Assembly: GCA_034666665.1 (NCBI GenBank)
Contig: JAXDLK010000235.1
Coordinates: forward strand, 1-22,539
DNA length: 22,539 bases
Direction: 5' to 3'
DNA from: JAXDLK01 sp034666665
Lineage (GTDB): Bacteria > Desulfobacterota > Binatia > JACPRU01
Below, piece after piece: positions 14,400-20,903 of this stretch (the stretch's first letter is position 1; each line of letters opens with the position of its first letter). The position numbers and the translations under genes are program-made. Below the pieces are notes generated by a model that worked only from the letters and a program-made list of their open reading frames with translations, did not search any database and had not been told where the DNA came from.

Positions 14400-15212
14400 C
14401 TACGTCGCCGGGTGCCAGCCGTCTGCCGTATGACGAAACCGTGAGGTGAGCGCCGGCACGAACGTACCCGAGGCGCTGTTCCAGTCCATGCGCTCGATCT
14501 CGATCTCGGGCCTGGCGATGCGGATCAGGTTGAAGGAGTTGAGCTCGCCCCGCCCGCGCGTCGAGGTGGCGGTCCCGGCCTGCACCACCAGGGCGGAATG
14601 CCCGGCGATCTTGTAGCGCGCGGCGGTACCGACCGTGTGGCTCACGTGCAGGTGGCCGGCGAGCAGCAGGTCCGCGCCGCAGGCGGCGAGCGCCTCCATC
14701 ATCGCCCGGGCGCGTCCGACGAGACCCTCCTCGGGAACGGCGACCGGCGCGTCGAACGGGTGGTGCGTGACCACGGCGCGAACGAGGTCCTTTCCGCCAT
14801 TGCACATCCGCTCGCGAACGCGGGCGATCTGCTCCTGGTTCACGCGACCGCTCTTGAACGTCAGGGACCGCGCCGTGTTCACGCCGAGGACGGCGATCTC
14901 GTCGTCGGCATAGAACGGCTCGAGCTCCTCGGAGATCCACCGCCGGTACTTCTCGAACGGCGTCAGGAAGCGGGCGAGCAGGTTGTGCATCGGCACGTCG
15001 TGGTTTCCCGGCACCACGATCTGCGGGGACGGCAACCGATCGAGGAACTCCCGCGCCTGGCGGAACTCGTCGCTCCGTGCACGCTGCGTGAGGTCACCCG
15101 AGACTGCCACCAGGTGCGGCGAGGCCCGGCGCACCGATTCGATCAGCGGCTCGAGCAGGGACGGGTCGGTACGCCCGAAGTGCAAGTCGGACAGATGGGC
15201 GATCGTGCGCAT
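14400..15212 (-). CDS. Calcineurin-like metallophosphoesterase (CpdA/class III nucleotidyl cyclase-phosphodiesterase type)
   Basis: A 270-residue cytoplasmic phosphoesterase with all five metal-binding motifs: DLHFG (Asp9, His11), GDLTQR (Asp40), GNHDVP (Asn70, His71), THHPF (His150) and GHLHVSH (His187, His189). This order matches the Icc/CpdA group, some of which hydrolyse cAMP, but many homologues act on other phosphodiesters, so the substrate is unknown. The start lies 6 bases after the lipid-kinase stop, so the two are probably co-transcribed. No distinct ribosome-binding site is seen, which suggests coupling. Confidence 0.88.
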   Translation of the reverse strand: MRTIAHLSDLHFGRTDPSLLEPLIESVRRASPHLVAVSGDLTQRARSDEFRQAREFLDRLPSPQIVVPGNHDVPMHNLLARFLTPFEKYRRWISEELEPFYADDEIAVLGVNTARSLTFKSGRVNQEQIARVRERMCNGGKDLVRAVVTHHPFDAPVAVPEEGLVGRARAMMEALAACGADLLLAGHLHVSHTVGTAARYKIAGHSALVVQAGTATSTRGRGELNSFNLIRIARPEIEIERMDWNSASGTFVPALTSRFRHTADGWHPAT

Positions 15213-15218
15213 CGACCG

Positions 15219-16163
15219 TCAGGCGCTCGGCCGATCGCCGGCGGGAACCGCGACGCGCAGCGCCCCCGGACGCACCCGGTACCGGAGCGGCGATTCCATC
15301 ATCGTCACCTCGCCGTCCGTCGCCACGCGGACCCGCGGCTGCCGAGTTTCGACGAGGATCTCCCGCGCGCACACGGAATCGAAGTCGCTCGCCTGAGCGA
15401 GGCGGCCGAAGAGCGCGCGGACGGCGAGGCGGAGAAGCCCCAGCCGTCCCGTATGATGAGCGACGTAGAGGCTCAGGAGACCGCGGTCGAGACAGGCGCG
15501 CGCGCCGATCTGGAACGTCTCCATCTGGTATTCGTTGTTCCCGATGAACACGAACGGCGTTCGGCGCGCGAGAACCTCGCCGTCGGCGTCGAGCCGCACG
15601 CTCAAGAACGGGTAGCGCCTGAGCGCTCCGAGGAGCGCCCAGACCATCGCATGCCACTTGCCTCGTCCGAGCCGCTGTCGCTGTTCTTCGCGCTGCCGGA
15701 CGATCTCCGGATAGAGCCCGAGACTCGAGTTGTTGAGGAAGATTCGACCGTTCACCTCGCCGACGTCGATCCGCGCCACCCTGCCTTCCCGGAGGATCCG
15801 CACCGCCTGCTCGACGTAGACGGGGATGCCCAAGTCCTTGGCGAAGTGGTTGAGCGTGCCGAGCGGCAGCACGCCGAGAACGGTCGGACGGTCGATGAGC
15901 TCGGCAGCCACCGCGCTGATCGTGCCGTCGCCGCCGCCGGCGACGAGCATCGGCGGGCCCTCCGCCGCTGCGGCGCGTGCGAGCTCCGCGAGGGCAGCAC
16001 CGCTCTCGGCCATGCGCACGTCCGCGCGCATCCCCGCGGACGAGAACAGGTCGGCGAGGTGCTCCGCCGCGTGGCTCTTGTCGTCCGTCCCCGCGCCGAC
16101 GTTCAGCACCACCGGCATCACGGGCAGAGACGACGTGGACTCGGCGGCGGTCTTCCGCACCAT
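15219..16163 (-). CDS. Diacylglycerol kinase family lipid kinase
   Basis: A 314-residue protein of the DAGK/YegS/LCB5 family. The ATP-binding GGGDGT lies at 76-81, preceded by a Rossmann-like N domain (VVLNVGAGTDD, ELARAAAAEGPPMLVAGGGDGT), and VLPLGTLNHFAKDLGIP follows at 98-114. The beta-rich C domain has NNSSLGLYPEIVR, FVFIGNNEY, and VATDGE near the end, the usual substrate-binding edge. It phosphorylates a lipid, perhaps diacylglycerol. ATG 16163 gives the longest reading; ATG 16118 (MPVVLNVGAGT) is an equally reasonable start closer to the family norm. It lies 9 bases after the citrate synthase gene. Confidence 0.9.
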   Translation of the reverse strand: MVRKTAAESTSSLPVMPVVLNVGAGTDDKSHAAEHLADLFSSAGMRADVRMAESGAALAELARAAAAEGPPMLVAGGGDGTISAVAAELIDRPTVLGVLPLGTLNHFAKDLGIPVYVEQAVRILREGRVARIDVGEVNGRIFLNNSSLGLYPEIVRQREEQRQRLGRGKWHAMVWALLGALRRYPFLSVRLDADGEVLARRTPFVFIGNNEYQMETFQIGARACLDRGLLSLYVAHHTGRLGLLRLAVRALFGRLAQASDFDSVCAREILVETRQPRVRVATDGEVTMMESPLRYRVRPGALRVAVPAGDRPSA

Positions 16164-16172
16164 CCGCGGAGG

Positions 16173-17297
16173 CTACCCGGTACCCGCGTCTCGAGCGAGC
16201 ACCGTCGCACCCTCGGCCTCCGCCGGCAGCGGGCCGACGTAGCGCGAAGAGGGCCGGATGATCCTGCCGGTCCGGCGCTGCTCCTCGACGTGCGCGAGCC
16301 ACCCGGCGACCCGGCCGACCGCGAACGTCGGCGTGAAGAGCTGCCGCGGCAGACCGACCGCATCGAGAAGCAGCGCGGTGTAGAACTCCACGTTCGCTTC
16401 GAGGCGCCGCCCCGGATGGCGCTCGCGGAGCACCTCGACCGCGGCGCGCTCGACTGCGCGCGCCAAGGCCAGGCGGCCGCTGCCCGCGCCTTCGCGCTCG
16501 AGGCGCTCGACCTCCGCCTCGAAGATGGCCGCCCGCGGGTCGCGTACGCGATAGACACGGTGTCCGAGGCCCATGATGCGGCGTCCGGCGCGGACCTCTC
16601 CCTCGATCCAGGTGCGGGCGCCCTCCAGGTCGCCGATGCCGTCGAGCATGTCGAGTACCGGCCCCGGCGCGCCGCCGTGGAGCGGCCCCTTCAGCGCACC
16701 GACCGCAGCCACGATCGCCGAGACGTCGTCCGAGCCCGTGGAGGCGACGACGCGCGCGGCGAAGGTGGACGCGTTCAGGCCATGCTCGACGACGGTCGTG
16801 AGATACACGTCGAGCGCGCGTTCGCGAGCGGCGTCGCCGCGACGACCGTGGATCATGCGCAGGAAGTCCGCGGCGTGCCCGAGGGTGCCGTCGGGCGCCA
16901 CCGGCGGTTCGCCCGAATGCCGGCGCCACCAGGCGGCCGCGAGAACGGCCGGCGCGGCGATCAGCTCCGCGCGCGCGCTTCCCGCCGGGGGCGAAAGGTG
17001 TGCGAGCCCGGCACGGAGCGCGTCCATGCCATCCGGGCGATCGAGGGCGTCGCCGAGATCGATCAGGCGCGCGAACACCGCCTCTCGCGCCAGACCGATC
17101 CGGGCACGAACTGCGTCGCCCCGATTTCGTTCCGGGAAATGACCGTCCTCGAGAAGCGCGCAGGCGTGCTCGAAACCCGCGCAGGCGACGAGCGCCTCCA
17201 CGTCGTGCCCGCGGATCACCAGCCGGCCGCGCTGGCCGTCGATGTCACTCAGCACGGTGTCCGTGACCACGATTCCGTCGAGTCCTTCGGCCGCCAT
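16173..17297 (-). CDS. Citrate synthase family protein (citrate/2-methylcitrate synthase)
   Basis: A 374-residue citrate synthase, short type. Family blocks include VVEHGLNASTFAARVVAST (169-187), GALKGPLHGGAP with His207, MGLGHRVYRVRDPRA with His246 and Arg254, NVEFYTALLLDAVGLP, and FTPTFAVGRVAGWLAHVEEQ, then RPSSRYVGP. Compared with E. coli GltA, the residues equivalent to His264 and His305 are kept, while the Asp362 position reads Glu304. The enzyme condenses an acyl-CoA with oxaloacetate; acetyl- versus propionyl-CoA use cannot be decided. GGAGG lies 9 nt before the ATG. It is divergent from an HTH-bearing paralogue, and heads a leftward run with the lipid kinase and phosphoesterase genes. 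Confidence 0.9.
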   Translation of the reverse strand: MAAEGLDGIVVTDTVLSDIDGQRGRLVIRGHDVEALVACAGFEHACALLEDGHFPERNRGDAVRARIGLAREAVFARLIDLGDALDRPDGMDALRAGLAHLSPPAGSARAELIAAPAVLAAAWWRRHSGEPPVAPDGTLGHAADFLRMIHGRRGDAARERALDVYLTTVVEHGLNASTFAARVVASTGSDDVSAIVAAVGALKGPLHGGAPGPVLDMLDGIGDLEGARTWIEGEVRAGRRIMGLGHRVYRVRDPRAAIFEAEVERLEREGAGSGRLALARAVERAAVEVLRERHPGRRLEANVEFYTALLLDAVGLPRQLFTPTFAVGRVAGWLAHVEEQRRTGRIIRPSSRYVGPLPAEAEGATVLARDAGTG

Positions 17298-17340
17298 GGC
17301 AATCTTCCTCCACGGGCTCTATCGTGCGCACGTGCGTGAA

Positions 17341-17368
17341 GTTGATCAACATGGATTGATGAATCAAC
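17341..17368. promoter_or_regulatory. Palindromic operator candidate between divergent citrate synthase genes
   Basis: The 61-bp divergent gap ends in a cluster of TTGAT/ATCAA elements: a perfect 10-bp palindrome GTTGATCAAC (17341-17350) and TTGAT-GA-ATCAA (17356-17367), which covers the start codon of the HTH gene. Outer arms GTTGAT (17341) and ATCAAC (17363) also match. AT-rich palindromes in such GC-rich DNA stand out. A DNA-binding protein, most simply the HTH-citrate synthase itself, could bind here and control both genes. Confidence 0.5.
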
Positions 17369-18600
17369 GTATCGTCACGGCGCGCCAGGCGGCACGGCTC
17401 CTCGGCGTCAAGCTGCCGACGCTCTACGCCTACGTGAGCCGCGGGCTCGTCCGCAGCGTGCCGCACGAGGAGGGCCGGACGCGGCGCTACCTGCGGGACG
17501 ACCTGGAGCGGCTGCGCGCGCGCCGCCGGGACGGCGCTCGGTCGGCGCTCGCGGAGCGGGCGCTCCGCTGGGGTGAGCCGGTGCTCGACTCCGCGATCAC
17601 CGCGATCTCGGAGAGGGGGCCGGAATACCGCGGCCACTTTGCGGTCGCGCTCGCGGAGGCCGGAGTGCCGTTCGAGGCGGTGGCGGAGCTCCTCTGGACC
17701 GGAACGCTGCCCGTGCCGGCGCCTCGGTGGCGAGCCGACGGCCTCGGGGTGCCGGCGACCGCTCTCGCGAAGTTGCTCCCGCGCGGGGGCCGGACGCTGG
17801 CCGTGCTCGCCCTCCTGGTGCCGGCGATCGCGGTTCGCGATCCCGGACGCTACGACGCGCGGCGCGATGCGGTCCTCTTCCGCGCGCGGGCGTTGATTCC
17901 GCGTCTCGCCGCCGGCCTGACCGTGGCGCGCGATCCGCGGCGGCTCGCGCGCGCGGTCGCCGGCCACGGCGTCGCGCGGATCGTGGCCGCGGCCCTCGGT
18001 GTCGACGGCGATCGCCGCGCGGCTGCCGCGATCGATGCCGCGCTGGTGCTCGTCGCCGACCACGAGCTCAACGTCTCGGCCTTCGCCGCGCGCGTTGCGG
18101 CTTCGGCGGGCGCGGACGTGTACGGCTGCTTCTCCGCGGCGCTGGCGGCGCTCTCGGGATCGCGTCACGGCGGGATTCTCGAGCGCGTCGAGGCGCTCGT
18201 CGCCGAAGCCGGCGAGCCTGCCGCCGCGGAGCGCGTGGTCCACGAGCGCTCTCGCCGTGGCGAGGCGATCCCCGGCTTCGGCCATCCGCTCTACCCCGAT
18301 GGTGATCCGCGCGCGCGGCCGCTCCTCGAAGCCGCGCGTGCGCTCGCGGGCACCTCGCCGCGCGCGGCCACGGTTCTCGCTCTCGCCGACGTCATGCGCG
18401 GCGAGGGGCGTGGGGATCCCACCGTGGACACCGGGCTGGTCGCGCTCGCGGCCGCGCTCGGGCTCGCGCCCGGCGCCGCCGCCGGAATCTTCGCCGTCGG
18501 CCGCTCCGCCGGCTGGATCGCCCACGTGCTCGAGCAGCAGGCCGCCGGCTTTCTCATCCGCCCTCGCGCTCGCTATCGTTCCACCCCCGCTTCCGAGTAG
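17359..18600 (+). CDS. Citrate synthase-like protein with N-terminal helix-turn-helix
   Basis: A 413-residue fusion. Residues 5-55 form a MerR/HTH_17-like DNA-binding domain: VTARQAARLLGVKLPTLYAYVSRGLVRS, then GRTRRYLRDDLERLRARR. The rest is a divergent citrate synthase: DHELNVSAFAARVAAS (His235), SGSRHGGILERVEAL (His270), PGFGHPLYPDGDPRA (His309), DPTVDTGLVALAAALGL (Asp357), AVGRSAGWIAHVLEQ and IRPRARYRS. The residues equivalent to the catalytic His-His-Asp of E. coli GltA are kept, but the usual GHRVY reads GHPLY. Such HTH-citrate synthases are known in databases without a settled role; a sensor-regulator reading acyl-CoA or oxaloacetate is plausible. The start at ATG 17359 fits the domain boundary, though no strong Shine-Dalgarno is present. 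A GTG at 17332 is an alternative. Confidence 0.87.
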   Translation: MNQRIVTARQAARLLGVKLPTLYAYVSRGLVRSVPHEEGRTRRYLRDDLERLRARRRDGARSALAERALRWGEPVLDSAITAISERGPEYRGHFAVALAEAGVPFEAVAELLWTGTLPVPAPRWRADGLGVPATALAKLLPRGGRTLAVLALLVPAIAVRDPGRYDARRDAVLFRARALIPRLAAGLTVARDPRRLARAVAGHGVARIVAAALGVDGDRRAAAAIDAALVLVADHELNVSAFAARVAASAGADVYGCFSAALAALSGSRHGGILERVEALVAEAGEPAAAERVVHERSRRGEAIPGFGHPLYPDGDPRARPLLEAARALAGTSPRAATVLALADVMRGEGRGDPTVDTGLVALAAALGLAPGAAAGIFAVGRSAGWIAHVLEQQAAGFLIRPRARYRSTPASE

Positions 18601-18633
18601 GATCGCGCGATCTCGTTCCCTCGGAGGTGAACC

Positions 18634-19521
18634 GTGTCGAAAGCAGAGCTCCAGACGATCGTTCAGATGCTGCGCTCGCAGCCGCTGTTGAAACCCACGC
18701 TCGAGGAGACGCGCGCGAGCTTCGAGCAGATGGCGGCGGCATTCCCGCCGTCTCCCGACGTGAAATCCCAGCCGGTCGATGCAGGCGGCGTCCCTGCCGA
18801 ATGGCTCACCGCTCCGGGCGCGCGCGAGGACCGCGTCATCCTCTATCTCCACGGCGGCGGGTACGTGATCGGCTCGATCAACACCCACCGCGATCTCGTC
18901 GGGCGGCTCTCGCGCGCGTCGGGCGCGCGCGGTCTCGCCGTGGGTTATCGTCTCGCGCCGGAGCACCCGCACCCCGCGGCCGTCGATGACGCGGTCACCG
19001 CCTATCGCTGGCTCTTGAAGCAGGGCGTGAACCCTTCCGGGATCGTCGTCGCCGGGGATTCCGCGGGCGGAGGCCTGGCGATCGCGACGCTGGTGGCGCT
19101 CCGCGACGCCGGCGACCCGATGCCCGCCGCCGGGGTCGGCATCTCGCCCTGGGTCGATCTCGAAGGCATCGGCGAATCGATGACGGGCCTCGCGGCGGAG
19201 GACCCGCTGGTCCAGAAGGACGGCCTCCTCCAGCTCGCCGCCATGTATCTCGGCGGCAGCGACCCGCGGACGCCGCTCGCGGCGCCGCTCTACGCGAACC
19301 TCGCGGGCCTGCCCCCGCTCCTGATCCTCGTCGGCACCAGCGAGACGCTCCTCGACGACGCAGAGCGCCTCGCCGAGCGCGCGCGCAAGGCCGGAGTCGA
19401 CGTCACCTACGAGGCGTCGGAGGGCATGATCCACGTCTGGCAGCTGTTCGCGTCGATGCTCTCGGAAGGCCGCGAGTCGATCGAACGGATCGGCCGCTAC
19501 ATCCGCGAGCGCACCGGCTGA
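18634..19521 (+). CDS. Alpha/beta hydrolase of the hormone-sensitive lipase (acetyl esterase) family
   Basis: A 295-residue HSL-type esterase. The oxyanion-hole motif HGGG is at 73-76, GDSAGG at 141-146 gives the nucleophile Ser143, YRLAPEHPHPAA is the usual block between them, and SPWVDLEG follows. The acid is probably Glu237 or a nearby Asp in VGTSETLLDD, and His267 lies in MIHVW. No signal peptide is present, so it is cytoplasmic; it probably cleaves short acyl esters. The GTG start follows GGAGGTGA 4-5 nt upstream. It begins 33 bases after the HTH-citrate synthase, with a perfect 12-bp palindrome GATCGCGCGATC (18601-18612) in the gap. Confidence 0.92.
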   Translation: MSKAELQTIVQMLRSQPLLKPTLEETRASFEQMAAAFPPSPDVKSQPVDAGGVPAEWLTAPGAREDRVILYLHGGGYVIGSINTHRDLVGRLSRASGARGLAVGYRLAPEHPHPAAVDDAVTAYRWLLKQGVNPSGIVVAGDSAGGGLAIATLVALRDAGDPMPAAGVGISPWVDLEGIGESMTGLAAEDPLVQKDGLLQLAAMYLGGSDPRTPLAAPLYANLAGLPPLLILVGTSETLLDDAERLAERARKAGVDVTYEASEGMIHVWQLFASMLSEGRESIERIGRYIRERTG

Positions 19522-19530
19522 GCGATCCGG

Positions 19531-19608
19531 GGACGTTGCCCCGCCGAGCCGCGTAGCGAACCCCGCGGCTCGCGTACCGTCGGCGCGCGCGGAGCAACGT
19601 CCTTTCTT
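19531..19608 (+). terminator. Large double-hairpin terminator
   Basis: Nine bases after the esterase stop, GGACGTTGC (19531-19539) pairs perfectly with GCAACGTCC (19594-19602). Inside it CGAGCCGCG (19545-19553) pairs perfectly with CGCGGCTCG (19564-19572) around a 10-nt loop. The pyrimidine run CCTTTCTTTCCC follows the outer arm. This fits an intrinsic terminator separating the esterase gene from the sigma-factor operon, although the T run is broken by C. Confidence 0.6.
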
Positions 19609-19654
19609 TCCCGCGACGGATTTCCCCCGGGTCGGACCACCAATCAGTGGAGAC

Positions 19655-20218
19655 ATGGGGAAGGCCGGAGGCAACCAGACCGGTCCGGCCGCCACGGAGA
19701 CTACGGGTGAACGCGACCTCCTCGAGAGGCTTCGCCGCGGCGACGCCGCGGCGGCGGCCGAATTTTACGCCGGCACCGCGCGGCGCATCCACCGCTACCT
19801 CGCGCAGGCGCTCGGCGTGCGCTTCGCGCCGGAAGCGGACGACCTCCTGCACGAAACCTTCATCGCTCTCGCCGAGCGCCTCCCCTACTTTCGCGGCGAG
19901 AGCTCTCTCTTCACGTTCGCCTGCGCGATCGCTCACCGGAAGGTGGCATCGTTCCTGCGGACGCGATCGCGCCGCGAGCGGCGGGAGGCGGCCGAAGAGG
20001 ACGCCGCCGCAGTTCCGGCGGCCGAAGGCGACGCCGACGTCCGGCGCGCGCTCGAACGACTTTCTCCGGAGGATCGCGAGATGCTCTTCCTCAAGTACGT
20101 GGAGGCGATGAGCGTGACGGAGATCGCGGGCGTCGTCGGCGCGAGCGAGCACGCCGTCGAGTCGCGCCTGGCGCGTGCGCGGCGGCGATTCCGCCGGTCG
20201 CTCGAGGGGCTTCGATGA
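19655..20218 (+). CDS. ECF-type RNA polymerase sigma factor
   Basis: A 187-residue sigma-70 family protein with only regions 2 and 4. Region 2 spans about 36-105 (AEFYAGTARRIHRYLAQALG, then ADDLLHETFIALAERLPYFRG, SSLFTFACAIAHRKVASFLR). Region 4 spans about 128-183 (ALERLSPEDREMLFLKYVEAMSVTEIAGVVGASEHAVESRLARARRRF), the helix-turn-helix that reads the -35 element. The linker is Glu/Ala-rich. It lacks the SnoaL-like C-terminal extension of ECF41 factors. A GTGGAG lies only 2 nt before the ATG, a short spacing. Its stop overlaps the next start (ATGA). The 133-bp upstream gap holds the terminator and about 45 bp in which I see no clear ECF promoter. Confidence 0.9.
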   Translation: MGKAGGNQTGPAATETTGERDLLERLRRGDAAAAAEFYAGTARRIHRYLAQALGVRFAPEADDLLHETFIALAERLPYFRGESSLFTFACAIAHRKVASFLRTRSRRERREAAEEDAAAVPAAEGDADVRRALERLSPEDREMLFLKYVEAMSVTEIAGVVGASEHAVESRLARARRRFRRSLEGLR

Positions 20219-20646
20219 GACCCGCCGGCGACGACCCGCTCGACTCCGTCGGCGCCGCTCCACCGGATCGACCGCTGCCGCCCGGCCTGGACGCCGCCTT
20301 CGCCGAGCGGCTGCGGCAGGTCGCAGCGGATCCCGATCGCGTTCCCGTCGAGATCGACGGCAGGAAGCTCGAGGCGCGCCGCGGCGGCACGCTGCTCGCG
20401 GCGGCGATGAAGCATGGCCTCCGCCTCATGCACGTCTGCGGCGCACGCACGCTCTGCACCACCTGCCGCATCCGCGTCGACTCGGGAGCGGAGAACCTGA
20501 CGCCGATCGGGACGCGCGAGCGCCTCGCTCTCCGCAGCAGGCTCGTGCTCTCGCGCGCGACGCGGCTCGCCTGCCAGGCGCGGGTCGAAGGCCCGATCGA
20601 GGCGCGGGCGACGTTCCCGCTCTGCGGCAACCTGCCGGGGGAATGA
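20215..20646 (+). CDS. [2Fe-2S] ferredoxin-domain protein with N-terminal extension
   Basis: A 143-residue protein. From about residue 44 it is a [2Fe-2S] ferredoxin fold: VPVEIDGRKLEARRGGTLLAAAMKHGL, then Cys75-x5-Cys81-x2-Cys84 (HVCGARTLCTTC) and Cys120 in RLACQARV 35 residues later, the spacing of adrenodoxin/ISC-type ferredoxins. Residues 1-43 are an extension with DDPLDSVGAAPPDRPLPPGLDAAFAERL, which resembles stalk segments of ECF anti-sigma proteins, though that is an impression only. The gene sits exactly where an anti-sigma factor is expected, overlapping the sigma stop by 4 bases. It may be an electron carrier for the downstream redox protein, a redox-sensing partner of the sigma factor, or both. 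A fifth Cys (137) is not part of the usual cluster. Confidence 0.85.
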   Translation: MRPAGDDPLDSVGAAPPDRPLPPGLDAAFAERLRQVAADPDRVPVEIDGRKLEARRGGTLLAAAMKHGLRLMHVCGARTLCTTCRIRVDSGAENLTPIGTRERLALRSRLVLSRATRLACQARVEGPIEARATFPLCGNLPGE

Positions 20647-20903
20647 TCATGGCCTGGGGTTTCCGCCTGCGGGCCACGAGCTTCGCCGTCACCATGGCGT
20701 TGACCCTTTGGGAAGCGGTCGTGCTCGGAGTGCCGCTCGGCCTCGTGCTCTGGCTCGCGGGCGCGGGGTCGCCCCGCGCGATCGCCGCCGGAGTGGTCGC
20801 CACCGGGGGGGCGTGGGCGCTCGGCATCTCGACCTACGGGCACGCACGACCGCCGTACGCGCCGCTGCCGAACGACGGCACGCGGAAGAAGGAGACGCCG
20901 TGA
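20643..20903 (+). CDS. Small two-helix membrane protein, unknown function
   Basis: An 86-residue protein I do not recognise. It has two hydrophobic stretches, about residues 13-40 (FAVTMALTLWEAVVLGVPLG onward) and 44-63 (PRAIAAGVVATGGAWALGIS), joined by a short Gly/Ser turn. A basic segment before the first (GFRLR) and a polar, Pro-rich C-terminal tail ending RKKETP suggest both ends face the cytoplasm. The ATG overlaps the ferredoxin stop (ATGA) with GGGGG before it, and its own stop overlaps the next start (GTGA). That tight coupling is the main evidence that it is real and functionally tied to the ferredoxin and the CMD protein. It could anchor them at the membrane. Confidence 0.7.
   Translation: MIMAWGFRLRATSFAVTMALTLWEAVVLGVPLGLVLWLAGAGSPRAIAAGVVATGGAWALGISTYGHARPPYAPLPNDGTRKKETP

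Noticed and set aside
14598..17339. Very long open frame on the plus strand opposite the citrate synthase, kinase and phosphoesterase genes
   Set aside because: High-GC DNA keeps opposite frames open. The translation is Arg/His/Asp-rich with no domains, while the minus strand gives three clear families.
18601..18612. GATCGCGCGATC palindrome before the esterase gene
   Set aside because: A perfect 12-bp palindrome, but made of very common local words (GATCG, CGCG); single copy with no supporting context, so not called as an operator.
17245..19695. Long minus-strand open frame covering the HTH-citrate synthase and esterase
   Set aside because: Shadow of the plus-strand genes; Arg-rich and without any recognisable motif.
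19655..20218. Assigning the sigma factor to ECF41 because of the linked CMD gene
   Set aside because: ECF41 proteins carry a SnoaL-like C-terminal extension; this protein ends straight after region 4.
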